Positions 8,860 to 20,439 of a stretch of 30,404 nucleotides of DNA are shown one piece after another; the stretch's first letter is position 1, and each line of letters begins with the position of its first letter. The position numbers and the translations under genes were made by a program. The notes under the pieces were generated by a model. The model ran no database searches, was not told the DNA's origin, and saw only the letters and a list, made by a program, of their open reading frames with translations. Source of the stretch: Alectoria sarmentosa. Taxonomy: Eukaryota; Ascomycota; Lecanoromycetes; Lecanorales; Parmeliaceae. Where the stretch lies: the NCBI GenBank assembly GCA_009733775.1, contig WOGZ01000364.1, positions 1-30,404 on the forward strand. Direction: 5' to 3'.

Positions 8860-11800
8860 GACTGCTTGTTCACTGCCTGCCTGCCTACGTGCCTGCTTGC
8901 TTGCCTGCCTACTTGCCTACTTTCCTGCTTACCTACCTGCCTATTTGCCTACCTCCCTGCTTACCTGCCTACCTGCCTGCTTACTTGCTTACCTGCCTCT
9001 TTATTCGCCTGCTTACTTGTTTACATATTTGCTTATCTGTCTGCTTATCTGCTTATTGGCCTATTTATCTGTTTATCTGCTTGTTAACTTGTTTACTTGT
9101 CTATCTATCTGTTCACCTGCCTGCTTACCTGTTTTTCTACCTGCTTACCTGTTTGTCTACCTGCTTACCTGTCTGTCTACCTGTCTGCCTATCTTCCTAC
9201 CTGCCTGCCTACTTGCCTGCCCACTTGTTTACCTGCCTGCTTACCTGTCTGCCTATCTGCTTGCTCACTTGCTTACCTGTATGCTTACCTGCCTACTTGT
9301 TTACCTGCCTGCTTAATTGCCTGCATCCCTACCTATTTGCCTACCTGCCAGCTTACCTGCCTGCTTGCCTATTTACTTGCTTACCTGCCTGCTTACCTAT
9401 CTGTTTACCTGCCTATTTGCTTACCTACTTGCTTACCTGCCTGTTTACCTGCCTACCTATTTGCCTATCTATTTGCTTACCTCCCTGCCTGCTTACCTGA
9501 CTGCTTATCTATCTGCGGAAACATTTCAAACACCGACCATTTATTCATCTGTCTACTTGCGGAGAGAGCTTGAGTATTCAATTACCCTCCCTGCCTGCCT
9601 GCTTTGGCGGAGATATCTCGAATCATTATTTGTCTGTTTATCTATTTATCTGCTGAAACATGTCGAGAATTTGTTTATTCTTTTTATTTATTTGCCTTTG
9701 CGGAGATATCTCAAATGAAACATCTGCCTGTTTACTTGCTTATCTGCCTGCCTAATTGTTTGCTCATTGCCTGCCTGTTTATTTAACTGCCTGCCTAACT
9801 GCTTGCTCATTGCCTGCCTGTTTATTTAATTGCCTGCCTGCCTACTTAATTGCCTACATGCTTGCCTGCTTACCTACCTGCTTATCTATCTGCGGAAACA
9901 TCTCAAACATGGACCGTCTATTCGCCTGTCTACTTGCGGAGATATCTCGAGGATCCGCCTACCCTTCTTGCCTGCCTGCTTTTGCAGATATCTCAAACGA
10001 CAATTAACTATCTGCCTGCCTACTTGCGGAGAGATCTCGAGAGTCTGTTTACCCTCATTGCCTGCCTGCCTACCTGCCTACCTACTTGCCTATCTGCTTA
10101 TCTGTTTGCTTATCTGTCTATTTGCATACCTACCTGTTTACCTGCCTGTTTACCTGCCCATTACCTACCTATTTGCATATTTATCTGTTTATCTGTCTGC
10201 TTATCTCTTTACTTGCTTATTTATTTGTTTCTTTGTTTGCTTATCTGCTTATTTATCTATTTGTTTATCTATTTGCGAAAACATCTTAAACATCGATCAT
10301 TTGTTCATTTGTTTTGCGAAGAGATGTCGAGGATTCGTTTATCCTTTCTGCTTATCTGTCTTTGCGGAGATATCTCGAATAATCATTTGTTTGTCTGTCT
10401 ACTTGCGGAGAGATTTCGAGGATCCGTTTATCCTCCCTACCTGCTTGCCTTTGCGGAGACATCTCAACGATCATCACTTATTTGTTTGTTTACCTGCGAA
10501 GAGATCTCGAGGATTCGTTTCTCCTCTTTGCCAGCGAATTTTTGCGAAGATATCTCAAATGACATTCATCTACCTGTTTACCTGCCTGCCTGCCTGCCTA
10601 ACTGCTTGCTCACTCTGCCTGCCTGCTTACATACCTGCTTATCTATCTGCGAAAACATCTCAAACACAAATCATCTATTCGACTATCTACTTGCGGAGAG
10701 ATCTCAAAAATCTGTTCATCTTTCTTGCCTGTCTGTCTTTGCGAAAATATCTCAAACAATCACCATACCTGCCTATTTATTTATTTGCGAAAACATCTCG
10801 AAGATCTGTTTACCTTTTTGTTTATCTGCCTTTGCGGAGATGTCTCAAATGATTTATTTGCCTGTTACCTGTCTGCTTATTTATATGCGGAAACATCTCG
10901 AGGATTTGCATACTTTTCCTATCTGCCTGCCTTTGCGAAATATCTAAAATGATCATCACTTACCTGTTTGTTTTCCTGCGGAGATATCTCGAGGATTCGC
11001 TTACCCTTGTATGTCTTTCTTTGCGGATATATCTCAAACAACCATCATTTATCTGTCTGTCTATCTGCGGAGAGATCTCAAGGATCAGTTTACCCTTCCT
11101 GCCTGCCTGCCTTTGCTGAAACATGTCAAACATCGATTATTTATTCGCTTGTTTACTTGCGGAGAGATATTTAAGATCCGCTTTTCCTCTTTACCTGCCT
11201 GCCTTTGCGGAAATATCTCAAACGATCATTACCTTCCTGCCTGTCTGCTTGCGGAGAGATCTCGAGGATCTGTTTATCCTTTTTACATACTTATCTTTAC
11301 GAAGATATCTCGAACCATCACCTGCCTGCCTGCTTATTTATCTGTGGAAACATCTCAAATATCCGCTTATTCTCTCTGTTTACCTGCCTGCTTATCTATC
11401 TACGGAAACATCCCAAGAATTCAATTATTCTTTTTGTTTATCTGCCTTTGCGACGATATTTCGAATTATCATTTGCTTGCCTGCTAATTTGTTTGCGAAA
11501 ACATTTCAAAATTCGTTTATCATTTATTGTTTATTTGTTTTTGCAAAACTATATCGAATTATTCTTTATATGTTTGTTTATTTGTTTGGGGAAACATTTT
11601 GAGGATTCGCATACCCATTTTGCTTATCTGCCTTTGCAAAGATATCTCGAATCATCATTTGCTTGCTTGTATATTTATTTGTGGAAACATCTCGAGGATT
11701 TGTTTATCCTTTTTGCCAGCTTATATTTGCAGAGATGTATCAAATGACAATCATTTACCTGCCTGTCTACTTGCGGAGAGATCTCGAACATCCGTTTGCC

Positions 11801-13430
11801 CTCCCTGCCTCCCTGCCTGCCTGCTTACCCTTCCTGCTTGTCTGTCTTTCGGATATATCTCAAACGACCACCACCTGCCTACCTGCCTACCTGCCTACCT
11901 GCCTACCTGCCTACTTGCCTATTTATATATCTGCGAAAACATCTCAAAGATCCGTTTACCCTCCCTGCCTACCTACCTTTGCGGATATATCTCAAACGAT
12001 CATATCTGCCTGCCTACCTACCTGCCTACATATTTATTTGCGGAAACATCTCGAGGTCCGTTCATCCTCCCTACCTACTTGTTTTTGCGAATATATTTCA
12101 AAGAATCATCATCTGCCTACCTGCATACCTGCCTGTTTATATATCTGCGGAAACATTTCAAGAATTCGTTTACTCTCTTTGCCTGCTTGTCTTTGCGGAT
12201 ATATCTTAAACGATCATGACCTGTTTGTCTATTTATCTGCTTGCTTATTTATTTGCGGAAACATATCGAGGATTCGTTTATTATCTTTGCCTGCCTGTCT
12301 TTGCCGATACATCTCAAACGATCTATTTGTTTATTTATTTATCTGTGTATTTATCTATTTGCGGGAATATTTCGAGGACCCGCCTACTCTATCTGCCTAT
12401 CTGTCTTTACGAATATATTTAAACGATCATTATTTGTTCATTTGTTTATATGCCTGTTTATATCTGCGAAACATCTCGAATATTCGTTTATTTTTTCTAT
12501 TTGTCTGCCTTTGCAGAAATATCTCAAACGATTATTATTAACTTGTTTAATTATTTGCGGAAAGATCTCAAGGAATCGTTTATTCTCTCTGCTTGTCTGC
12601 TTACCTGCCTGCTTATTCATCTTTATAAAGATATTTCAACGATAATCATCTGCTTGTTTATTTGCGGAGAGATCTTGAAATATGTTTATTCTCTCCACTT
12701 GCTTATTTATTTGTCTATTTATTTATTTTTGCGAAGATATCTCAAATGAAAATCCTTTATTTGTCTGTTTATTTGCGAAAAGATCTCGAAATCCGTTATC
12801 TTCCCTATTTGTCTGCTTATCTGCTTGTTCACCTACCTTTGCGGAGATATCTCAAACGACACCACCTACCTGCCTGCCTACTTGCGAAGAGATCTCAATA
12901 ATCCGTTTATCCTCTCTGCCTATCTGCTTACCTGCTGTTTATCTGCCTTTTTAAAATATCTCAAATAACAATCATTTGTTTGTCTATTTGCGAAGAGATC
13001 TTGAGGATGTTTATTCTCTCTGCTTGACTGCTTATTTGTTTATTTATTTATCTTTACGAAAATATCTCAAACGACAATCACTTATCTGTCTGCTTATTTG
13101 CGAAAAGAATTCGAAAATCGGTTTATCCTCCTTACTTTTCTGTTTACCTGCATATTTACCTGCCTTTGCGGAGATATCTCAAACGAAACCAGTTGCTTGT
13201 CTACTTGCGGATATATCTCAAACGAAACCAACTGCTTGTCTACTTGCGGAGATATCTCAAACGAAACCACCTGCTTGTCTACTTGCGGAGATATCTCAAA
13301 CGAAAACCACCTGCTTGTCTACTGGCGGAAACATCTCGAGGATCCGTTTACCCTTCTGCCTGCCTGCCTTTGCGGAAACATCTCAAACGACACCACCTAT
13401 CTGCCTGCCTATCTGCTTAGTGCTCGCATA
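8860..13430 (+). repeat. Family Y array, CCTG-type tetranucleotide satellite with palindromic cores
   Basis: The left third (8870-9520) is almost pure CCTG/CTTA/CCTA tetranucleotide repeat. From about 9520 it becomes a higher-order array in which CCTGCCTG spacers alternate with two related boxes. One is TTTGCGGAGATATCTCAAACGA; the other is ACTTGCGGAGAGATCTCGAGGATCCG. The cores GAGATATCTC and GAGATCTC are perfect palindromes and recur dozens of times. A perfect 8-mer run CCTGCCTA lies at 11874-11913. The tetramer has no stop codon in any forward frame, which explains the Pro-Ala-Cys-Leu-rich frames of up to 365 codons. Overlapping frames, absence of introns and lack of any domain argue that these are not genes. 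Confidence 0.9.
13165..13330 (+). repeat. 39-bp tandem repeat inside family Y
   Basis: GAGATATCTC-like cores start at 13171, 13210, 13249 and 13288, exactly 39 bp apart, with nearly identical intervening sequence (AAACGAAACCA and CTGCTTGTCTACTTGCG). This is the most homogeneous part of the Y array, suggesting recent local duplication. Confidence 0.9.
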
Positions 13431-13689
13431 CTCGAATGTAACATCACACACATAATGAGGGTATACAGATGACGTAAATAGTGATTGCGCTGTCTCAACG
13501 CCAGGGCTACCAAGCGAACATAGGCTTAAATAGGCATATTCTCGTACCCAGCGTAAGAAAACTCCCAAACCCAAACGATAGCCTCGAAAGAAGACGGTAT
13601 GTCATCAAGAGAGGATGTCCTTGGGGAGAATGGCCAGCATTGGCGCTGGAGGTATGAAAGTACTAATGCCGACGTGTATGATTGTAATG
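13431..13689. other. Low-copy spacer between Y and X blocks
   Basis: No repeat unit, gene or RNA is recognised. The short minus-strand frames here have no start context or domain. Confidence 0.5.
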
Positions 13690-14720
13690 ATCCGAATCGT
13701 AACAATTGAACCATCAATTGCAGTGACTTGAGATCTCACGACCGTAATAATTGAACAGCTGAAAACAACAAAGCAAAACCATCTAATCTCATGACTGCAA
13801 TCGCTGAATAGCCGAGATGACTGCAATGGCTAAATAGCCGAAGAGACTTGGTGACACCATGACCGCAAATATTGAAATAATTGGAACAAGGTAACTGGCC
13901 ACGTGACTGCAATAGCTGAATAGTCGAATATTGACCACACAACCTCCTGTCGCTCACACTTGTAGCCAACAAGTAACCTCTTGATCACATGGGCGCAAAT
14001 GTTGAATAGCTGAATAGCTGAATAATGACCACACGATCTCCTATCGCACACAGAAATGGCCGGAAATAGCATTTTGATCACATGGCCGAGTAGCTGAACA
14101 ATGACCACCCAATCTCCTGTCCCACACACTGAAATGGCTGGAAAATAGCCTCCTGACCACATGCCGAATAGCTGAATAGTGACTGGCTGGGAAATAGCCT
14201 TCTGATCTCATAGCTGCAACGGCGAGATAGCTGAATAGCTGAAGAATGAGCACACAATCTCCTGTCCCACACTGAAATAGCTGAGAAGTAATCTCCTGAT
14301 CACCTAACTGAGTAGTTGAATCGTTGAAAACGATCACACAATCTCTTATTGCACACACAGAAATAGCTGGGAAATAGCCTTCTGATCACATGGCTGCAAT
14401 GACTGAATGGTTGAAGAACTGAATAATGACCACTCGACTTCCGTCCACATATTGAAATAGCTGGAAAGTTGCCTCCTGACACATGACTGCAATGATTGAA
14501 AAGGATGGATATGGCGACTCGGACTCATGTCGCATAGACTGAAAGACTTAAAAAGTAATCTTTTGATCCATGGCTGAGTAGTTGAGAATGACCATTCGGT
14601 CTCCTGCCGCAGACACTGAAATGGATGACAAGTAGTTTTTTGATCACGTGGCCGTCATAGTTGAGTAGTTGAATAGTTGAATAATGAACACACAATCTCT
14701 ATACGATGGGGTCAGGCGGT
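13690..14720 (-). repeat. Family X array, inverted
   Basis: Read on the reverse strand it has the same parts as 1480-2480: TTTCAGTGTGTGCGA, GACAGGAGAT, GTGGTCATTATTCAGCTA, TTCAGCTATTCAG and TGTGGTCAGGAGGCTA. At least ten diverged units of about 80 bp are present, with none of the recent 159-bp homogenisation seen at the left end of the window. Confidence 0.85.
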
Positions 14721-15120
14721 CGGAATGGGACAAAAGAGTCTTGGCCTGGTTGCTTCAAGGGTGGCGAAGTTGTGTGGAAACTTCAAGTCTACGACGTAGC
14801 CTAATGATTGGTAGTGTAACAGTGCGTTGATCTAACTCCTCTCATTAAACAATGAAAACAGCTGCAAATCCTTTTCATCTCACTCTACTCCATGCACTTC
14901 TGAGTATGCTATTGAGAAGAAATAGGATTCTTCTTGGCAAACAACGCTTACATTCTTCATTCTTTGCCGTCAAAATTTTATGTCAAGGCGATGTAAATCT
15001 TCTGATGTCTGCAAGCGTGCGATAGTAGTGTCAAGGTCGTGAAGCGTGGTTTCCAATTCTAAATCTTTGTGGATTCTGAGGTTTTCTCTTCACAGTTCGA
15101 GTCCATGATGGTAATCGGGG
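14721..15120. other. Low-copy spacer
   Basis: No gene, RNA or repeat is recognised. It separates the inverted X block from the inverted Y block. Confidence 0.5.
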
Positions 15121-16965
15121 GACCATAGTGTAGGGCAGGGCAGGCAAGAGACAATCAAATATCTCTGTAAAGGCAGGCACGCAGGCAAGAGACAATCAAA
15201 ATATATCAGTAAAGGCAGGCATGCAGGCAGACGGGGCAGATGGTCAGCAAAGCAGGGTAGGCAGGAGATGGTCGAGTTGTCTCTGGAGCTAAACAGGCAG
15301 GTAGCTGGTCATCCTTGGAGATATCTCCGCAGAGGCAGATAGGCAGGCAGATAAACCGATAAACAAGCAGGTAAACAGGCAGACTGATAAACAGGCAGGT
15401 GAGCAAACAAACAGGATAAGACAAACGGAGACTCGAGACATCTCCGCTAATAAACAGGCGAATAAAGTCAAAATAAGTTTACAAAGGTAAGCACGTAGGC
15501 AAATGAGGTAGATGGTGAGTAAAGTAAAGTAGACAAGAATAGTCAAGTTGTCTCTATAGGTAAACAGGCAGATAGATGATAATCCTTCGAGATATCTCCG
15601 CATAGGCAAATTAACACGCAAACAGGGCAGGCAGGCAAGAGACAGTCAAAATATCTTTATATTACAAACACCGAAAAAACTGGGCAGATCGTTGACAAAA
15701 CACGATAGGCAAGAGATAATCGAATTGTCTCTGCAAATAAACAAGCAAATAAGTGATAATTGTTCGAGATATCTTCGCAGAGACAAATAAGCACACATAT
15801 GAAGCAAAATAAACAAAAGACAATCAAAATATCTTTGTAAAGACAAACACGCAGGCAGACGGGGGAGATGATGAGCAAAGCAAAGTAGGCAAGAGATGAT
15901 CGAGTTGTCTCTGCAGGTAATTAGGCAGGTAGGTGGTAGTTCTTGGAGATATCTTCGCAGAGGCAGATAGGTAGGCAGATAGACAAACAGATAGGCAGGC
16001 AGATAGCAGACAGATAACAGGTTGGTAAATAGGTAGATAAACAAATAAATAAAACAAGGCAAACGGAAACTCCAGACCTCTCCGCTAATAAACAGACGAA
16101 TAATATCAAAATTACTTTAAAAAGGCAAGCATGTAAACAGGTGGGGCAGATGATCAACAAAACAGGGTAAACAAAAGATGATGGAATTGTCTTTTTAGAT
16201 AAACAGGTAGATAAATGATAGTCTTTGAAGATATCCCCGCAGAGGCAAATAGACAGACAGATAGGCAGGCAAATAGACAGGTAGGTAAATAGGCAGGTAA
16301 ACAGATAAATAAGGCAAGGCAGACGGAAATTCGAAATCTCTCCGCTAGTAAAAAGGCGAATCACATCAAAATAGGTTTGTAAAGGCAGTGACGCAAATAA
16401 GCGAGGCAAATGATCAGCAAGACAGGGCAAATAAAAGATAATCGAATTGTTTCTGCAGGTAAACAGGCAAATTGATAATAGTTCTTGAAGATATCTTCGC
16501 AAAGTCAGGTACGCATAAATAAGCAGGCAGATAGACAAACAAATAGACAGGCAGATAGGCAAATAAATAGGCAGGCAGATAGGCAGACAGGCAGAGTAGG
16601 GCAGGCGGAGATTCGAGATCTCTCCGTTAATAGACAGGCGAATAAAATCAAAATGTCTTTATAAAGGCAGGCACGTAGGCAGATGAGATAAACGATCAGG
16701 AAAGCAGGGTAGGCAAGAGATGGTCGAGTTGTCTCTGCAGATAAACAGGCAGGTAGGTGGTATTCCTTGGAGGCATCTCGCAGAGGAAGGTAGGCAGGTA
16801 GGTGGTAGTCCTTGGAGATATCTCCGCAGAGGAAGGTAAGAAGGTAGGCAGGCAGGCAGGGTAGGCAGTTTGAGATCCAGACAGACGGCAGGCAGGGCAG
16901 GCAGGAATCGTTCTAGACGTCTCTGCGTAAGCAGGCAGATAGATGATAGTTGTTTGGGAGTCTTC
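15121..16965 (-). repeat. Family Y-related array, inverted
   Basis: CAGGCAGG/TAGG/AACAGG tetranucleotide repeats, the reverse complement of the CCTG type. They carry boxes such as TTGGAGATATCTCCGCAGAGG, GTCGAGTTGTCTCTGCAGG and ACTCGAGACATCTCCGC. The central GGAGATATCTCC is a perfect 12-bp palindrome. Unit content resembles the 8860-13430 array read in reverse, but the boxes differ enough to be a separate subfamily. Minus-strand frames rich in Leu, Cys and Pro are repeat artefacts. Confidence 0.85.
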
Positions 16966-16984
16966 ACAGACAAGACAAAGCAGC

Positions 16985-18010
16985 TACAGAGGCGACAGTC
17001 AACGTATCAATCTATTGGAACCGTCTACTCCATTATAACCCAATGTGAATGCCCTCTGTGTAGAGCAATGGAGAGTGTTCGCCTTCTTAGTTGCCCACCC
17101 ACCCGACCCACCCTGTACAGTGTCGAGATGCCCGTACCCAAGTTGAGGTGTCCTTTTCACCTGGTGCCATCCGAAGTGCTCGTTGGTTGGGCTGATACCA
17201 TGACTGCCTGTTTCGCTTCATTTTTGTTGCCAAATTTTTTTTTTTTTTTTTTTTCCCTCAAGTTTTTTTTTGTCAAGAATTCAATGCGTTCCTCCACCAA
17301 GGCCACCGTAATCATTGTTGTATGGAACCAATGTGATTATGATGACAACAAGATAATGCGCGCATGTTCATCAAGTGCCATCTAAAATGTTCCATATCCA
17401 AGGTGTCAACGTGATTATGCTGACTTGAAGTTGATGCGCAGATCTCCAACTGATGCTGACTGGACGCTTTTTTCTTTTTTTCTTTTTTTTTTTTTTTTTG
17501 CTCAGCTTGGCGCCAAGATCTTGACGAAAAACAACACCAAGACCCTTACAAAATGCTCGCTGTCACCAAATCAAGATCACCGTGCTGCCAATGAGATAAT
17601 GGCATCATGATGTACCTATTAAAGTCATCACTCTCCCTACTGAACGCGCCACACCGTGTAATCCCACCTCAAGTGCCGCTCTCCGTAATGGAATGCTCCT
17701 TATCTCTGATGTGGAGTACTCGCTCGGCGATGATGATTATATGAAGGGCAAGGTGTTGACAATCGTCGTCGGATGATACGCGTCCTCTCAGGTGTCAGCC
17801 CAAGCTCGTTGCTTCAACTGTCGTTGTAATGGCGCTGCCTTTGGTGATGGGCAAGGTCATGGATGATGGGCAAGGCATCGATTGTCAATGGTAGTACTCT
17901 CTGTTCAGTACTCTCTGTCCAGTGCTCTCTGTCCAAAGTGCCACCATGACCATTTGCCAATGAAATGAACGTCACATTATCAAGTGCCTGATTATGTTAG
18001 AGCTGACCCA
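16985..18010. repeat. Inverted W fragment, then spacer with poly-T tracts
   Basis: 16990-17110 carries GTCTACTCCATTATAACCCAAT and CCCACCCACCC, the reverse complement of family W starts. The rest is low-copy sequence with two long T-runs (near 17237-17256 and 17466-17500). Parts resemble degraded Z-type text (AAGTGCC, GATGCTGACTGG). A + strand frame of 171 codons at 16870-17385 crosses these repeat borders and is not considered a gene. Confidence 0.5.
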
Positions 18011-18057
18011 ATGTCAATGAGGTGATGTGCCACGTTACCACGTCCAGTTGATACGCA

Positions 18058-18305
18058 CTGTCCAAGTCAAGCTGTCTGTCGCAGTCCCCCAAGTCAAACT
18101 GTCCGTCCAGCTATCCCCAAGTCAAAATGTACGTCCAGCTGTCCCCCAAGGCAAGGTGTCTATGCAGCCGTCCCCAAGACAATGTGTCCATGCAGCCGTC
18201 CCCCAAGTCAAGCTGGCTGTCCGCGTCCCCAAGTCAAGGTGTCCATGCAGCCGTCCCCCAAGTCAAGCTGGCTCTCCCGTCCCCAAGTCAAGATGTCCCT
18301 GCCGC
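18058..18305 (+). repeat. Family Z1 tandem repeat (about 30-36 bp)
   Basis: Seven to nine diverged units of CCCCAAGTCAAG plus TGTCCATGCAGCCGT or similar. Reading frames Pro-Ser/Ser-Gln rich in all three frames follow from the repeat. Confidence 0.8.
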
Positions 18306-19035
18306 CAGTGACAGGATGCACCTCATCGTCAAGTGCCATTGCCAGTGATGGCTGTCTTGATACCAAAGACATGATGCGGATGCCAAAGAGGTCATGTCCA
18401 CGGCACCAAATGTAGTTGGAATGCTCGCTGTCTTGGAAGCCAAAGTGATGATGCTGCCAGTGAGGTGGTGAATCCCATCGAAAAGTGCCATTGTGAACGA
18501 TACCTGCATGGATGCCAAAGGTGATGCGGATGCCAGAGATGATGCGGATGCCAGAGATGATGCGGATGTCAAGGAGATGATGTGTCACGGCACCAAATGC
18601 ACTTGGAGTGCTCGTTGCCCCCAAATCAAAATGTCCCTGCCGCCAGTGAGCTCATGCACCCTATCGTCATGTGCCATTGCGAGTTATACCTGCCTTGATG
18701 CCCAAGATATGATGCCAATACCAAAGAGGTGAGCCGGTACCAAAGATGTGATGCCATGGCAGCAAGTGTAGTTGGAGTGCTCGCTGTCTTGGAAGCCAAA
18801 GTGACCATGCTACCAGTGAGGTGATGCATCTCATCGTGGAGTGATGCATCTGATCGTGGACTGCCGTTGCAAGTGATAGCTGCCTTGATGCCAGAGATGA
18901 TGCCTCAAGTCAAGCTGTCCGTGCCGCCAGTGACAGGATGCACCCCTTCTTCAATTGCCATTACGAGTGATCTGCCTTGATGCCAAAGAGGTCATCTGCC
19001 ACGGCACCAAATGCATTTCAAGTGCTCGTTGTTTG
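18306..19035 (+). repeat. Family Z2 long repeat (about 150-180 bp units)
   Basis: About four diverged copies. The anchors are CAAGTGCCATTGC, CCTTGATGCCAAAGA, TGTCACGGCACCAAATG, TTGGAGTGCTCG and TGGAAGCCAAAGTGA, ending CCAGTGAGGTGATGCA. A GATGCGGATGCCAGA 18-bp micro-repeat is nested near 18520-18570. The Z1 text CAAGTCAAGCTGTCCGTG reappears near 18906, so Z1 and Z2 are parts of one larger unit. Confidence 0.8.
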
Positions 19036-19139
19036 ATGTCCACCCACGCCGTCATCCACCACCAGCCCAGCTGCCTCCCAGTCCCAGGTCCATATCATCA
19101 CCATGACCGAGATGACAATGATGCTTCTCAAGTGAAGCT

Positions 19140-19655
19140 ACTACATTACACTGATGCATCCATGTACTCTGCTCTCAACGCTGCTGCAAGTGCTCTACTA
19201 CCAACGCAGCCGGGACTGCTCTCTGCTTACCACCATGGCCACAGCCACTACAACGTTCTACTGTCTCCAAACTGTTACCATTCGATAGCTACGACCTTCT
19301 ACATCCATTCTACTTTGCAACTATCCACTCTATATACCAATATTTACCTGTGTAGAGCAATTGAGAGTGCTCTTTGTGTGGTGACCACCCACCGCCTGCT
19401 CCTCTTCCCTCTACATCCACATCGACGACGAAGTCACTTGAGAAGTTCACATTGGTACCATCTGATAGCTACAGTCCACATCATTACAACGCAATTGACA
19501 CTGTTCCTATCCTGTAGTAACCACCCACCCACCCGCCCCCCCAGCCTCCAGCCCCACCTCCCACCCACCTAGGGGGAAAATTTGCACCCCTCCGGGCGCA
19601 ATTTATGAAAAACAATCTCAAGCTAACCCCAATATCCGGCGCTTGTAAAGTATCT
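19140..19655 (-). repeat. Family W and terminal module, right inverted copy
   Basis: Reverse complement of the left end of the composite. 19519-19585 reads CCACCCACCCACCCGCCC, CAGCCTCCAGCCCCACC and CACCTAGGGGGAAAATTT. It ends in CCAATATCCGGCGCTTGT (19629-19646), the exact reverse complement of 7977-7994, followed by AAAGTATCTC matching the outer GATATACTTT. W units with CAATTGACACTG and GACGACGAAGTCACTTGAG fill 19360-19500. Confidence 0.85.
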
Positions 19656-19840
19656 CAGAAAAGGAAAATGCGACCGTAGTATTACAAATCCAGCTCGGTT
19701 ACGTTTGAGGTAACCTTGAGTTTTGAAAAAGAGAAGGCTACGTTGGAAGTACATCAACATTTGGTACGTAGCGTACCTGTAGAGTATATCAGAGTAAGTA
19801 GATGTGAAGTGGAAGTCTGTAGCTGTCAAATGAGATCTTT

Positions 19841-20188
19841 TCAAGACAGTAAGTGGCATTGCGCCCGTACCGCCATGGGTGTAGGCACGGCTACGGCTGG
19901 GAGTATGGTCGGGATATGTGGCGAGGGCCGTTGGTGTGCGTGTTGGAGGTAGATTGGTCTCGATAGTGAGTAGTAGGCAATGAGAACATGAGACATTTTA
20001 CACTGGGATAAGGACGTAAACGTTACGTTGACTGGGTCTGTAAAAGTTCCCTGCGTTGGTGGCGGATCTCCACAGGGCAATGGGTCAAAAAGGTGTGCGA
20101 TGTTGTTGAAAGCTGTATACCGCATCACAAACTCATCTCGAGTTGGATCAGAGGGACTTGGAGTGGTGGCAGGTTGCAGAATCTGGCA
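19841..20188 (-). CDS. Unassigned open segment, possible exon
   Basis: A minus-strand frame is open for 116 codons (CQILQPATTPSPSDPTRDEF, then MRYTAFNNIAHLFDPLPCGD) and stops at 19841. It is preceded by a plausible acceptor (TGCCAG), and 41 bp further upstream by a GTAGGT donor after CATGCAG. The upstream stretch (20230-20340) is open in more than one frame, so I cannot fix the reading frame across the intron or a start. No family is recognised. A + strand frame at 20098-20435 overlaps it and is no better supported. Confidence 0.25.
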   Translation of the reverse strand, partial: CQILQPATTPSPSDPTRDEFVMRYTAFNNIAHLFDPLPCGDPPPTQGTFTDPVNVTFTSLSQCKMSHVLIAYYSLSRPIYLQHAHQRPSPHIPTILPAVAVPTPMAVRAQCHLLS

Positions 20189-20439
20189 TCATCCCCCGGT
20201 GCAAGGCATCAACATCAACCTACCTGCATGCGCCATACAAATAAAATCAGAACCTTCAGCTGGAGCAAGCCAGATAGACGGTATCGCGAGTACTTCAAGC
20301 TCAGCCTGTAGCTGTCGCCTGAAGCCTTTTATCCGTCCAGTTTATCGAGTTGCAGCTGATATTGAAATATTCTCTATAGTCTCAGCAGCTTTGGGAACAC
20401 TCCATGACTTGAAACAGCATTTCGTAGGAGAGTGAGTAG

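Noticed and set aside
13165..13330. CRISPR-like array of 39-bp spaced repeats
   Set aside because: The intervals between cores are themselves repeated rather than unique spacers, and the setting is a eukaryotic chromosome.
8818..13472. Many long + strand frames (up to 365 codons) rich in Leu, Cys, Pro and Tyr
   Set aside because: They overlap in all three frames and are translations of a stop-free CCTG/CTTA tetranucleotide repeat; no start context, introns or domains.
15206..16973. Minus-strand Leu/Cys-rich frames up to 213 codons
   Set aside because: Same artefact in the inverted array.
18208..18624. Minus-strand frame of 138 codons in the Z block
   Set aside because: Peptide repeats (RIISGIRI) mirror the nested 18-bp DNA repeat; no other support.
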